A DNA stretch of 19,994 nt from Planctomycetota bacterium (GTDB lineage Bacteria; Planctomycetota; Phycisphaerae; Sedimentisphaerales; SM23-30). Made by a program: the position numbers and the translations under genes. The stretch is taken from contig JAKQBU010000008.1 in the NCBI GenBank assembly GCA_029573975.1, positions 1-19,994 of the forward strand. The letters run 5' to 3'. Positions 1 to 7,596 of this stretch are shown piece after piece. The stretch's first letter is position 1. Each line of letters starts with the position of its first letter. The notes beneath the pieces are model-generated. The model was not told the origin of the DNA and did not search any database. It saw only the letters and a list, made by a program, of their open reading frames with translations.

Positions 1-2
1 AG

Positions 3-278
3 CCGAGCAAGACGGCGGCGCTGGAATCGGCCCGGCGGAGTCTGGACGAGGTGATCGAGGAAGAGCTGGAGGAGCGGGAACGGATCATTGTCCGCGAGCA
101 TTACGGCCTGATCGATTACAAACCGGAACTGGGCCGGCGGAAGAGCAAGAGTCTTAGCCAGATCGCGGACCTGGTCGGGCTAAGCAAGGAGAGAATCCGC
201 CAGATCGAGCTGGCGGCCCTGCAGAAACTACGAAAGGCCCTCTCCCCCGAACAATTCGATTTATTAATCCAGAGTTAA
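3..278 (+). CDS. Sigma-70 family RNA polymerase sigma factor, C-terminal fragment (region 4)
   Basis: The reading frame is open to the left edge, so only about the last 91 residues are present. It is a primary or group-2 type sigma-70 factor, which directs RNA polymerase to promoters. The visible part is region 4. A helix with an E-E-R-E-R core and HYGL precede the helix-turn-helix SLSQIADLVGLSKERIRQIE, which contacts the -35 element. LQKLRKAL follows, as in RpoD-type proteins. A short basic loop, LGRRKSKS, precedes the HTH, where primary sigma factors usually have a shorter hydrophilic turn. A GTG at 51 is in frame, but it lies inside the conserved domain and is not the real start. It is followed by a 139-nt gap without a clear terminator. 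Whether this is the housekeeping sigma factor or an RpoD-like alternative cannot be decided without the rest of the gene. Confidence 0.9.
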   Translation, partial: PSKTAALESARRSLDEVIEEELEERERIIVREHYGLIDYKPELGRRKSKSLSQIADLVGLSKERIRQIELAALQKLRKALSPEQFDLLIQS

Positions 279-417
279 ATTCTCTCCAAAAAAAGAATAT
301 ACCTGTCGATTTATACACGTTACAATGTTATAAGCGAGTGAACCGATAATGTCAGTTACGATGTAAACTCGGGTATATTCTGAAGGTTTTACTATTAATA
401 CAGAAAGGAATTGCACA

Positions 418-2538
418 ATGGATCATTCAAACCATCCGTCCGTATTTTTATCTGTTTATTTGAGTATTCTTATTGTGGCCGCATATTCCGTGGCCGGCTA
501 TGCCCAAGTGGCGGAGGAATTCGGCCTGCCGACCGATGCTCCCCAAGATGCCATTATGGCAGGTTCAGATGAAGTGAAAATTGTACAGGACTGGTCGGTT
601 GCGGCATTTACCGGCGGATCATCGGACAATTCTGATAAATCATTCCTGGCCGTCACCGTACCGTTTTCCTTTCGATACGGAGGTATCGAAAGTGCACAAC
701 TTCTCAAAGGATGGAAACAAACAGAACAAACTGCCAAACAGGCGGACGGGGTACAGCGGAGTATCATTTGGATTGATCCGGTAACGAATCTTGCAGTTAC
801 GGCAGTGGTGACAACATTTAACCGTTATCCGGCTGTGGAGTGGCTGCTCTATTTTGAAAATCAGGGGCAGCAGGATACCCCAATCCTCGAGGATGTCCAG
901 GCTCTCGATGTGATGTTGCGAACGAACGACGCCACTCAACCGGCTGTATTACATCGGCTCACCGGTGACAATTGCAGCGATCAAACCTTCCTGCCGTATG
1001 AAACACCGCTGGAAGCCGGGCAGGAAATCTCGATGGCCCCGGTCGGCGGCCGGCCGTCGAACACCGGTGCGGTGCCCTTCTTCAACTTCGAATATGCTGG
1101 AAAAGGTGTCATTACCGCTGTCGGCTGGTCCGGTCAATGGGCCGCTACGCTGCAGCGGGCCAAGGAAGGCCCCACACGTCTGCGGGCGGGGATGGAGCTG
1201 ACACACCTGGTATTACATCCGGGCGAGAAAATTCGCAGTCCGCGCATTCTGCTGATGCCGTGGAGCGGCGATCGGACGACGGGCCATCAGCGATTCCGCC
1301 GCCTGATGATGTTTCACTACGCACCCAAACAAGACGGTCGGCCTCTGCGGCTGCCGACGGTTGCGGCCCAGTGTTTCGACCGCTATATCGGCCATAACCA
1401 GCGGCCGGAATTTGCCACCGAGGCGGCCCAGTTGGCAGCGGTGAAGTTCACCCGCGAGCTGGGCGGCACGGCCCATTGGATCGACGCCCTCTGGTTCAAG
1501 GACGGCTTTCCCAGCGGTGTAGGCACATGGGAATGCAAGCCCGAGTTTTCCCGGGGACTGAAGCCCATCAGCGATGCCTGTCATGAACAGGGTATGAAAT
1601 TTGTTGTCTGGTTCGAGCCGGAACGCATCGGGAAAGGCAGCCGCATTGCCCGGGAATTTCCGGAACTGGTTTTCGGCGGTTCCAATGGCGGGCTTTTCAA
1701 ACTCAATGATCCGGAGGCCCGGCGCTGGCTGACGGAGCTGCTCTCCCAGCGAATCTCCGAATTCGGCATCGACATCTATCGCAACGACTTCAATATGGAC
1801 CCGCTGGACTTCTGGCGCGGGAATGACACACCCGACCGCCAGGGGATGACCGAAATCCGCTACGTGGAAGGACATTATGCCATGTGGGATGAACTGCGGG
1901 CCCGGCATCCCAAACTCTGGATAGACAACTGTGCCAGCGGTGGACGGCGTATCGATCTGGAAACCTGTATGAGGGCGGTTTCTCTGTCGCGCAGCGATAC
2001 GGCCTGCTGGCCGGACCATGAGATTTTGAATCATGTGCAGACACAGGGGCTGAGCCTCTACATTCCGTTATCTACCACCTTCACCTGGACGCCCGTAGCC
2101 TATGACGTTCGTAGTTCCTCAACCGCCGGCACTATCGGCCAGTTCGATTGCCTGGATCCGCAGTTTCCCATGGATCAGGGCCGAGCGGCCCTGGCCGAAG
2201 CCAAGGCAAACCAACCTTATTGGTATGGCGACTACTATCCGCTGAGCACGCCCACGCTGGCGGCGGACCAGTGGGCCGCTTTCCAGCTCCACCGGGCCGA
2301 TTGCGGGCGGGGCATGGTACTGGCCTTCCGTCGGCAGGAGTGTCCTCAGCCGGAATATACGGTAAAGCTCGGAGGGCTTGATCCGGCCAGCGATTACCAG
2401 GTGGAATTCGTCGATGATGCCTGGCAGCGGACGGAAAAGACGATTCCCGGCCGGGAACTGGCTGAAAAACTGGTCATTCAATTGCCGAAAGAGAAAAGCA
2501 GCCTTTTGATTCGCTACCGGCAATTGCCGGCGAAGTAA
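418..2538 (+). CDS. Secreted GH36-type alpha-galactosidase (melibiase family)
   Basis: This 706-aa exported glycoside hydrolase is predicted to release alpha-linked galactose, or a related sugar, from oligo- or polysaccharides. Residues 1-29 look like a signal peptide with probable cleavage after GYA. Residues about 50-300 form the N-terminal beta-sandwich of GH36. The (beta/alpha)8 barrel follows with VVWFEPERI (396-404), YRNDFNMDP (454-462), NCASGGRR (504-511) and SRSD (524-527). By family analogy D457 is the nucleophile and D527 the acid/base. The usual K-W before the nucleophile aspartate is R-N here. The start is supported by AAAGGA 9 nt upstream of ATG 418. The 139-nt upstream gap has only isolated -10-like hexamers (TACAAT 321-326, GATAAT 345-350) without convincing -35 partners. 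A 55-nt gap leads to the protease gene. It shares the barrel motifs with the larger glycosidase at 7597-10995. Substrate is uncertain, and alpha-N-acetylgalactosaminidase is possible. Confidence 0.88.
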   Translation: MDHSNHPSVFLSVYLSILIVAAYSVAGYAQVAEEFGLPTDAPQDAIMAGSDEVKIVQDWSVAAFTGGSSDNSDKSFLAVTVPFSFRYGGIESAQLLKGWKQTEQTAKQADGVQRSIIWIDPVTNLAVTAVVTTFNRYPAVEWLLYFENQGQQDTPILEDVQALDVMLRTNDATQPAVLHRLTGDNCSDQTFLPYETPLEAGQEISMAPVGGRPSNTGAVPFFNFEYAGKGVITAVGWSGQWAATLQRAKEGPTRLRAGMELTHLVLHPGEKIRSPRILLMPWSGDRTTGHQRFRRLMMFHYAPKQDGRPLRLPTVAAQCFDRYIGHNQRPEFATEAAQLAAVKFTRELGGTAHWIDALWFKDGFPSGVGTWECKPEFSRGLKPISDACHEQGMKFVVWFEPERIGKGSRIAREFPELVFGGSNGGLFKLNDPEARRWLTELLSQRISEFGIDIYRNDFNMDPLDFWRGNDTPDRQGMTEIRYVEGHYAMWDELRARHPKLWIDNCASGGRRIDLETCMRAVSLSRSDTACWPDHEILNHVQTQGLSLYIPLSTTFTWTPVAYDVRSSSTAGTIGQFDCLDPQFPMDQGRAALAEAKANQPYWYGDYYPLSTPTLAADQWAAFQLHRADCGRGMVLAFRRQECPQPEYTVKLGGLDPASDYQVEFVDDAWQRTEKTIPGRELAEKLVIQLPKEKSSLLIRYRQLPAK

Positions 2539-2593
2539 TCCCCGTGCTGAACAAAAATGGATAAAGAATCGGCGGATAGCCGATAGGATAGTT

Positions 2594-4090
2594 ATGAGAA
2601 ACCGATTCTACCCATATAGACAATTTATGGCGGCGGCGGGGATTTTATGCCTGGCGCTGGCCGGTTTCGTCGCGGGGGATGTGGTGCACTTGAAAAATGG
2701 GGGCAGCTTCGAGGGACGGGTGACGGAGCGGCAGGAGTCGGTGGTGATCGAGCTGCGCTCCGGTTCCATAGAATTCCAAAAAATAGATGTCGAAAAAATC
2801 GAAAAGAAACCGCTGCCGGAGGATATTTTTATTGGCCGCTTGCAGGAAGCCTCCCTCCAGGGTGCGGATGCCTGTGTGGCACTGGCCCGCTGGGCACAGG
2901 AAAAGGAGCTGGAAAACGAATATATCCGGGCTTTGCGGACGGCGCTGCTGATCGATAAGGATCACCAAGAGGCCCGCGTATTATTCCGGGAGTACCGAAT
3001 TCATCATGCCAATATCCCGGATAACCCGGCGGCGGATGAGAAAATGCTGGCGGACCTGTGGGAGGATTTCCGGATTCTAAACACCCCGCATTATCGAATC
3101 TGCTACAACAGCGCGGATATTTTTGCGGAAACGACCAGCGAGCGGCTGGAACGGCTGTACGAGGAGTTCATGGCCTTTTTCGAGGACCGGCATTTCGAGC
3201 CTGCCCCGCTGACGGACCGGCTGGAAGTGGTGCTGTTTGACACGGCTGGGCAGTATTACCAGTACGCCCAGAAAATGGCGGAAAATATTACTTATTCCGA
3301 AGGATTTTATTCCGGCAAGACCGGGCGGAGCTATTTTTATGACGCCATTTCCGAAAACGGCAGCCAGTTTCTGAAGGTTCGGGATGAGGTGGGCCAGCAA
3401 TTAAAGATTGTAAAGCAGCAGCAGCGGGAAGTGACCGAAGCGCTGCGTAAGGGGCCGCAGCAGTATGTCGTCACCGACCCGGACGGCAGCCAGCGGAAAG
3501 TCACCGGGGAGGAACTTTTGAGTGAATTACGAAAACATGTGCGGATCCTGCAAACCGAATTTGAAAAAGTGCGGACGTTTTATACCAATCAAAATGTCAG
3601 CATCACTATCCACGAGGGTACGCATCAACTGGCCTATACCTGCGGCATCCACAGCCGGTATTTTGCGACGCCGGTCTGGCTGGTGGAAGGGCTGGCGGTT
3701 TATTTCGAGGCCCCGCAGGAAGGGCAATGGGACCGACCGGGGTTGGTCAATCGAAAGCGGCTAGAGACCTTCAGCAGCAGCCCTCCCCTCCGCCTGAAAG
3801 ACCTGATCGTGGATGACAAGCTGTTTTATCAGAATCCCAGCCAATCGGAAATGGCGTCGGCTTATGCGACCGCCTGGGCCTTGTTTTATTACCTGGTCGA
3901 AGAGCAGCATGAAAATCTGTTCGACTATATCTATGACCTGGCCCTGCGGATTACCGATCAGCCCTATACGGAGGAAGAGCGAATCGCCGATTTTGAAAAA
4001 TATTTTGGCAATCCATCCAGGCTGGAACGAAGCTGGCGTAATTTAATGGACCAACTCATCTGGCGGGAAGGAATCAGGAAAATTAACTGA
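2594..4090 (+). CDS. Secreted DUF1570-like zinc metalloprotease
   Basis: The 498-aa protein has an N-terminal hydrophobic segment (about residues 11-28), indicating export or membrane anchoring. A small beta region (29-70) begins VVHLKNGGSFEGRV, typical of planctomycete secreted proteins. A helical stretch (85-135) may be TPR-like. The C-terminal part carries HEGTH (340-344), an HExxH zinc site, followed by WLVEGLAVYFE (362-372). E365 is the likely third ligand in the gluzincin style. This pair of motifs is what DUF1570 proteins show. No substrate can be assigned. A five-base-pair hairpin (TCGGC/GCCGA, 2569-2583) lies directly before the weak AGGATA ribosome site of ATG 2594. The gene ends 11 nt before the transporter gene, so the two are probably translated from one mRNA, perhaps together with the GH36 gene. 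Confidence 0.75.
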   Translation: MRNRFYPYRQFMAAAGILCLALAGFVAGDVVHLKNGGSFEGRVTERQESVVIELRSGSIEFQKIDVEKIEKKPLPEDIFIGRLQEASLQGADACVALARWAQEKELENEYIRALRTALLIDKDHQEARVLFREYRIHHANIPDNPAADEKMLADLWEDFRILNTPHYRICYNSADIFAETTSERLERLYEEFMAFFEDRHFEPAPLTDRLEVVLFDTAGQYYQYAQKMAENITYSEGFYSGKTGRSYFYDAISENGSQFLKVRDEVGQQLKIVKQQQREVTEALRKGPQQYVVTDPDGSQRKVTGEELLSELRKHVRILQTEFEKVRTFYTNQNVSITIHEGTHQLAYTCGIHSRYFATPVWLVEGLAVYFEAPQEGQWDRPGLVNRKRLETFSSSPPLRLKDLIVDDKLFYQNPSQSEMASAYATAWALFYYLVEEQHENLFDYIYDLALRITDQPYTEEERIADFEKYFGNPSRLERSWRNLMDQLIWREGIRKIN

Positions 4091-4101
4091 AGGAGGCGCT
4101 C

Positions 4102-5520
4102 ATGGAAGCTATCAACCATAGCCAGGAATCCCTTCCGACTCCCCCCAAGGGCCTGGCAATCCTGGCGATGCTGGGACCCTCGATGGTCTGGTGCGCGGAG
4201 TATATCGGTTCCGGCGAGGTGATCCTGGCGACCCGGACGGGGGCGATACTGGGTACTTCGGTACTCTGGGCGGTGGTGATCGGCATCTTTCTGAAATACT
4301 GGATCGGTATGAGCGGCGGCCGCTATACGGTTTGCACCGGCGAAGGGATGATTGATATGTTTGCCCGCATTCCGGGTCCGTCGCACTGGGTAGTCTGGAT
4401 CGTGCTGGTCGTGCAGTTCATCGCCGCCATCATGTCCATCGGTTCGCTGACCGTGTCTGCCGGGGCGTTTATCCACAGCATGATCCCGATAGGGCCGCAC
4501 TGGGTCGCCGGGTGGGCGGTGGCATTGTTTGCGCTGCTGGTGGTCTGGTCGGGAATCTTTGATGTGCTGAAAATTGTGATGAGTATCTTTGTCCTGATGA
4601 TTATCCTGGGGGTCATTTATGTGGCCATCCATGTCCTGCCCGGTTTTCCGGTTCTGCTGGAAAATCTCCGCCTGCCGGTTCCCCAGGTTCCCGCGTGGGC
4701 ACTGGATTTACAGGGAGTATCGTCCAATCCCTGGAATGAGGTACTGCCGCTGATCGGCTGGGGAGCGGGCGGTTTTGCCAGCCAGGTGTTTTACAGTTAC
4801 TGGGTACTGGGGGCCAATTATGGGGTTGGGGCCGGCCGGGGCTATGGGAGACCGGCAGACCTGCCGATGCTGAAAAATATGGAATTAGACCAGGCCCGTA
4901 AAATCAAGGGTTGGTGTAAGGTCCTGTATGTGGATGCCACGCTGGCCTTTGTGATAGGGATTACCGCCACCTGTGCCTTTCTGATTGCCGGGGCGGGAAT
5001 TTTGGGACCGAGTCATATGGCACCGCAGGGCAAGGAAGTGGCCTTTACGCTTTCGAATATCTTTGCTCAGAATTGGGGTACTATGGGGGCTTTGCTGTTC
5101 AAGCTGGCCGGGGCCGCGGCCCTTACCTCCACGCTCATCGGCATTCTGGCCGGCTGGCCGCGACTGCTGGCGGACGCCTTTCGTATCTGTATTCCCGGTT
5201 TCAATCAAAAATTCACCTGGAAAGTCCAGTTTCGCATGTTTCTGCTTTTCTTTCTCGCTACCAACATCGCGATTGTGTACTGGCTGGGAGAAATGCCGGT
5301 GTTTATGGTTCGCTTGTCCGCGGTGGTGGATGGCATCCTGCTGACCCCGTTACAGGCCATATGGGTAGCGGTCGGCTTGTTTGTGGTGATGCCCAAGCTG
5401 CTTTCCCGGCAGGCATATCAAATTCTCAAGCCCGGCAGGATTTTTGCAATTGGTTTACTGGCCGCCTTTCTGGTCTTCGGCTATTTTTGTGTCTTCCATC
5501 TGCCGATGTTTTTGTCCTGA
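4102..5520 (+). CDS. Nramp-like inner-membrane transporter lacking the canonical metal motifs
   Basis: This 472-aa polytopic protein has about 11 hydrophobic segments (roughly 18-40, 50-70, 95-118, 132-150, 155-178, 212-236, 271-300, 328-350, 375-395, 403-428, 445-470). Its start, GPSMVWCAEYIGSGE, follows the Nramp/SLC11 first helix, and WGAGGFASQ follows the sixth helix. In true Nramp metal transporters these read D-P-G-N and M-P-H. Here they align to G36-S-G-E39 and F225-A-S-Q, so the usual Mn/Fe ligands are missing. Nramp-like membership is an inference from helix pattern and partial motif match. Substrate is unknown, and a non-transition-metal or non-metal substrate is likely. A strong AAGGAGG site lies just before ATG 4102, 11 nt after the protease stop, so it is operonic with that gene. 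No terminator is evident before the next promoter at 5540. Confidence 0.7.
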   Translation: MEAINHSQESLPTPPKGLAILAMLGPSMVWCAEYIGSGEVILATRTGAILGTSVLWAVVIGIFLKYWIGMSGGRYTVCTGEGMIDMFARIPGPSHWVVWIVLVVQFIAAIMSIGSLTVSAGAFIHSMIPIGPHWVAGWAVALFALLVVWSGIFDVLKIVMSIFVLMIILGVIYVAIHVLPGFPVLLENLRLPVPQVPAWALDLQGVSSNPWNEVLPLIGWGAGGFASQVFYSYWVLGANYGVGAGRGYGRPADLPMLKNMELDQARKIKGWCKVLYVDATLAFVIGITATCAFLIAGAGILGPSHMAPQGKEVAFTLSNIFAQNWGTMGALLFKLAGAAALTSTLIGILAGWPRLLADAFRICIPGFNQKFTWKVQFRMFLLFFLATNIAIVYWLGEMPVFMVRLSAVVDGILLTPLQAIWVAVGLFVVMPKLLSRQAYQILKPGRIFAIGLLAAFLVFGYFCVFHLPMFLS

Positions 5521-5539
5521 TCCGGATTTTGCGTTTGTC

Positions 5540-5568
5540 TTGCCGTTTTCCAAGCGATACTTTATAAT
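5540..5568 (+). promoter_or_regulatory. Sigma-70 promoter for the methyltransferase gene
   Basis: TTGCCG (5540-5545) is separated by exactly 17 nt from a perfect TATAAT (5563-5568). It lies in the 122-nt gap after the transporter gene and predicts transcription from about 5575, leaving a leader of about 68 nt before ATG 5643. Fit to consensus is among the best in the window. Confidence 0.7.
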
Positions 5569-5642
5569 CGTACGGGTGAAAAAACGGTTTGTGTAATATG
5601 ATACGGTAAAATCAAAAGATATCTGGGAATAGTAGTCCATAT

Positions 5643-6323
5643 ATGCCTGAACATCCGTCCAAGGTAGAACAGCATTATCGCGGCGAGCGCGGCCAGGTTT
5701 ATTATACCCTGATAGCCGCCGATGAATTTACCCAACAGGTGATCTCCCGCCAGCGCTGCCGCAAAATCCAGCCCTATATTCGCCCTTCCGACCGCGTCCT
5801 GGAATTCGGTGTGGGGGGCGGCTATAACCTGCGGTTGCTCTCCTGCCGTGAAAAATGGGGCTTCGACCTCAACGAAGCCGGGCGCTGCGATTGCGAAAAG
5901 TTCGGCATCCACTTCCTTACCGATCTGGATCGTGCTGATCTGGGCGGTTTTGACGCCATCATCTGCCATCACGTTCTCGAACATACGGCCGAACCCCTGG
6001 CGACGCTGGGCCGGATGAAAAAGCTCCTAAGTTCCAACGGGCGCTTGCTCCTCTATGTGCCCCACGAAACTCGCCGCCGCTATCGTAACTACCGCGCCAA
6101 TGATCCCAATCAGCACCTGTTTTCCTGGAATGCCCAAAGTCTCGGTAATCTCGTCGCCGCCGCCGGTTTCCGCATCGAAACCATACAGGTGCGGCCGTTT
6201 AGCTATGAACGGCGGCTGGCGTTTCTGGCCCGGCTTTCGCTGTCCCTTTACTGGGCAGGCTTGTTTTTTCTTCGTCTCCTGCGTCCGGAAAACGAAATCT
6301 TTCTTCTGGCCGGCAAAAACTAA
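5643..6323 (+). CDS. Class I SAM-dependent methyltransferase
   Basis: The 226-aa protein has a Rossmann methyltransferase core. Motif I is LEFGVGGGY (53-61), the acidic residue after strand 2 is D75 in GFDLN, and DAIICHHVLEH (104-114) is the motif of the Methyltransf_11/23 type. GRLLLYVPHE (133-142) follows as strand 5. An HLFSW motif (158-162) resembles enzymes that modify sugars, lipids or polyketide-like substrates. The last 30 residues are hydrophobic (LYWAGLFFLRLL), suggesting peripheral membrane contact. The exact substrate cannot be read from the sequence. No strong Shine-Dalgarno precedes ATG 5643, but a near-consensus promoter lies at 5540-5568. The gene stands alone and converges on prfB, 28 nt from its stop. 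Confidence 0.82.
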   Translation: MPEHPSKVEQHYRGERGQVYYTLIAADEFTQQVISRQRCRKIQPYIRPSDRVLEFGVGGGYNLRLLSCREKWGFDLNEAGRCDCEKFGIHFLTDLDRADLGGFDAIICHHVLEHTAEPLATLGRMKKLLSSNGRLLLYVPHETRRRYRNYRANDPNQHLFSWNAQSLGNLVAAAGFRIETIQVRPFSYERRLAFLARLSLSLYWAGLFFLRLLRPENEIFLLAGKN

Positions 6324-6351
6324 TCTTCAGGGCTCGACCTGTTTATGGCGA

Positions 6352-7477
6352 TTATTTATCATTTCGACCCGCCCGCAATCGCAGGTAGCTGAAGATGAAC
6401 TCATCCAGGTCCCCGTCCAGAACCTTATCGGGATTGCCGACCTGATAGTCGGTGCGATGGTCCTTAACCATCTGGTAGGGCTGCATAACATAGCTGCGAA
6501 TCTGGTTGCCCCAGGCGATATCCCCTTTCTCACCGTACAACTGGGCCATTTCCTTATCGCGTTTCTGCTGTTCCATCCGCTCGATCTTGGATTTCAATAG
6601 CGCCAGGGCCAGAGCACGGTTCTGATGCTGGCTCCGCTCGGAAACGCAGTTGACGACGATCCCGGTGGGTTTGTGCCGGATACGAACCGCCGAGGCGACT
6701 TTATTGACATTCTGGCCGCCGGCGCCGCTGGCCCGGCAATAGAGTTCCATTTCAATTTCATTTTCGTTGATTTCCACTTCGGAAGCCGCTCCATGGTCCG
6801 GCAAAACATCCACCGCCACAAAACTGGTATGCCTCCGCTTGTTGGCGTCGAAGGGACTGATGCGGACCAGCCGATGTACGCCCATCTCGCAGGAAAGATA
6901 CCCGAAGGCATAGGCCCCTTTCACCCGCATCGTGACCGAGCGAATCCCCGCTTCTTCGCCGGGCGTCAGGTCCAGCTCCTCATAGGCATAGCCGCTCCGG
7001 TCGAAATAGCGGGTGTACATCCGCAGCAGGATATTGGCCCAGTCGCAGCTTTCCGTGCCGCCGGCCCCGGCGTGAATGCTGAAAAAACAATCCAGCGGAT
7101 CGTTTTTCCCGCTGAGCAGCGAAGCCAGCTCGATCCTTTCCACCTCTTCCTGCAAACGCGGCAGGGAATCGGCGACTTCCTGTTTGGCCGCGGTGTCGTT
7201 TTCCGCCTCCGCCATCTCCCAGAAGAGCAGGGCCTCTTCCAGTTCTTTATGAGCTTTTTCCAGCGGATCAAGCTGGGCCTTGACGGTTTTCAGTTGACTG
7301 ACGGTTTTTTGGGCGGCTTCGGGATTGTCCCAGAAACCCGGCCGGTTCATGGTTTCTTCCAGTTCCGCCAGCTTCTTCTTTTTGCCGGGGATGTCAAAGA
7401 GAGTCCCGGATCTTTTGGATCCGGGCCGAGAGGTCCTCCAGCAGAGAACCAATATTATCATAATCAATATCTGCCAT
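6352..7477 (-). CDS. prfB: Peptide chain release factor 2, expressed by +1 programmed frameshift
   Basis: RF2 terminates translation at UGA and UAA codons. The zero frame starts at ATG 7477 (MADIDYDNIG...), runs 27 codons to RDSL and meets an in-frame TGA at 7396-7394 in CTT-TGA-C. Skipping one T continues as DIPGKKKK in the frame that ends at 6352, giving about 374 aa, normal for RF2. The specificity tripeptide is SPF (207-209) in HRLVRISPFD. The catalytic GGQ (253-255) lies in SGAGGQNVNK. The acidic coiled N-terminal domain (28-115) is family-typical. Conceptual starts after the stop codon would lose the conserved N-terminus. GGAG lies about 12 nt before ATG 7477, a long spacing. A TTGACC-N17-TACCAT promoter is at 7522-7550. 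The neighbouring glycosidase is upstream on the same strand, but the gene probably has its own transcript. Confidence 0.95.
7393..7399 (-). other. RF2 programmed +1 frameshift site CTTTGAC
   Basis: On the minus strand CTT TGA C marks codon 27 of prfB, the in-frame stop and the following base, identical to the established RF2 autoregulation site. Low RF2 makes the ribosome pause at UGA and slip from CUU to UUU, which yields full-length RF2. The purine-rich AGGGGG that lies 3 nt before CTT in E. coli is not present. The corresponding bases are CGGGACTCT, a poor match to the anti-Shine-Dalgarno. Confidence 0.93.
7405..7425 (-). repeat. Perfect 8-bp stem-loop just upstream of the prfB frameshift site
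   Basis: On the mRNA strand CCCGGATC and GATCCGGG flank a five-base loop CAAAA. The 3' arm ends 5 nt before the slippery CTT codon. It lies inside the coding sequence (codons for ARIQKIR). Its position, where the stimulatory Shine-Dalgarno-like element usually sits, suggests a role in recoding, but this is inference. Confidence 0.6.
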
Positions 7478-7521
7478 ATAGTTTCATAACTCCATAAATT
7501 GTATGCAGTAATCAGGCGGGA

Positions 7522-7550
7522 ATGGTAACGGAAAGACCCCCGCCGGTCAA
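7522..7550 (-). promoter_or_regulatory. Candidate sigma-70 promoter for prfB
   Basis: Read on the minus strand, TTGACC (7550-7545) is followed after 17 nt by TACCAT (7527-7522). The -35 box matches consensus at five of six positions and the -10 box at four. Transcription would begin near 7515, about 38 nt before ATG 7477. It fits the 119-nt gap between the glycosidase stop and prfB. Confidence 0.45.
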
Positions 7551-7596
7551 TCCGGAAAATAAAAGATTCCGCTACCGATACCCTGGGGAAGCCTGT

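Noticed and set aside
7394..7477. In-frame TGA in prfB as a sign of a pseudogene
   Set aside because: The stop lies in the exact CTT-TGA-C context of programmed frameshifting and the rest of the gene is intact, including SPF and GGQ.
7515..7544. GGCGGG/CCCGCC inverted repeat after the large GH36 gene, tested as a terminator
   Set aside because: The loop is 18 nt and no T tract follows on the minus strand. It also overlaps the candidate prfB promoter.
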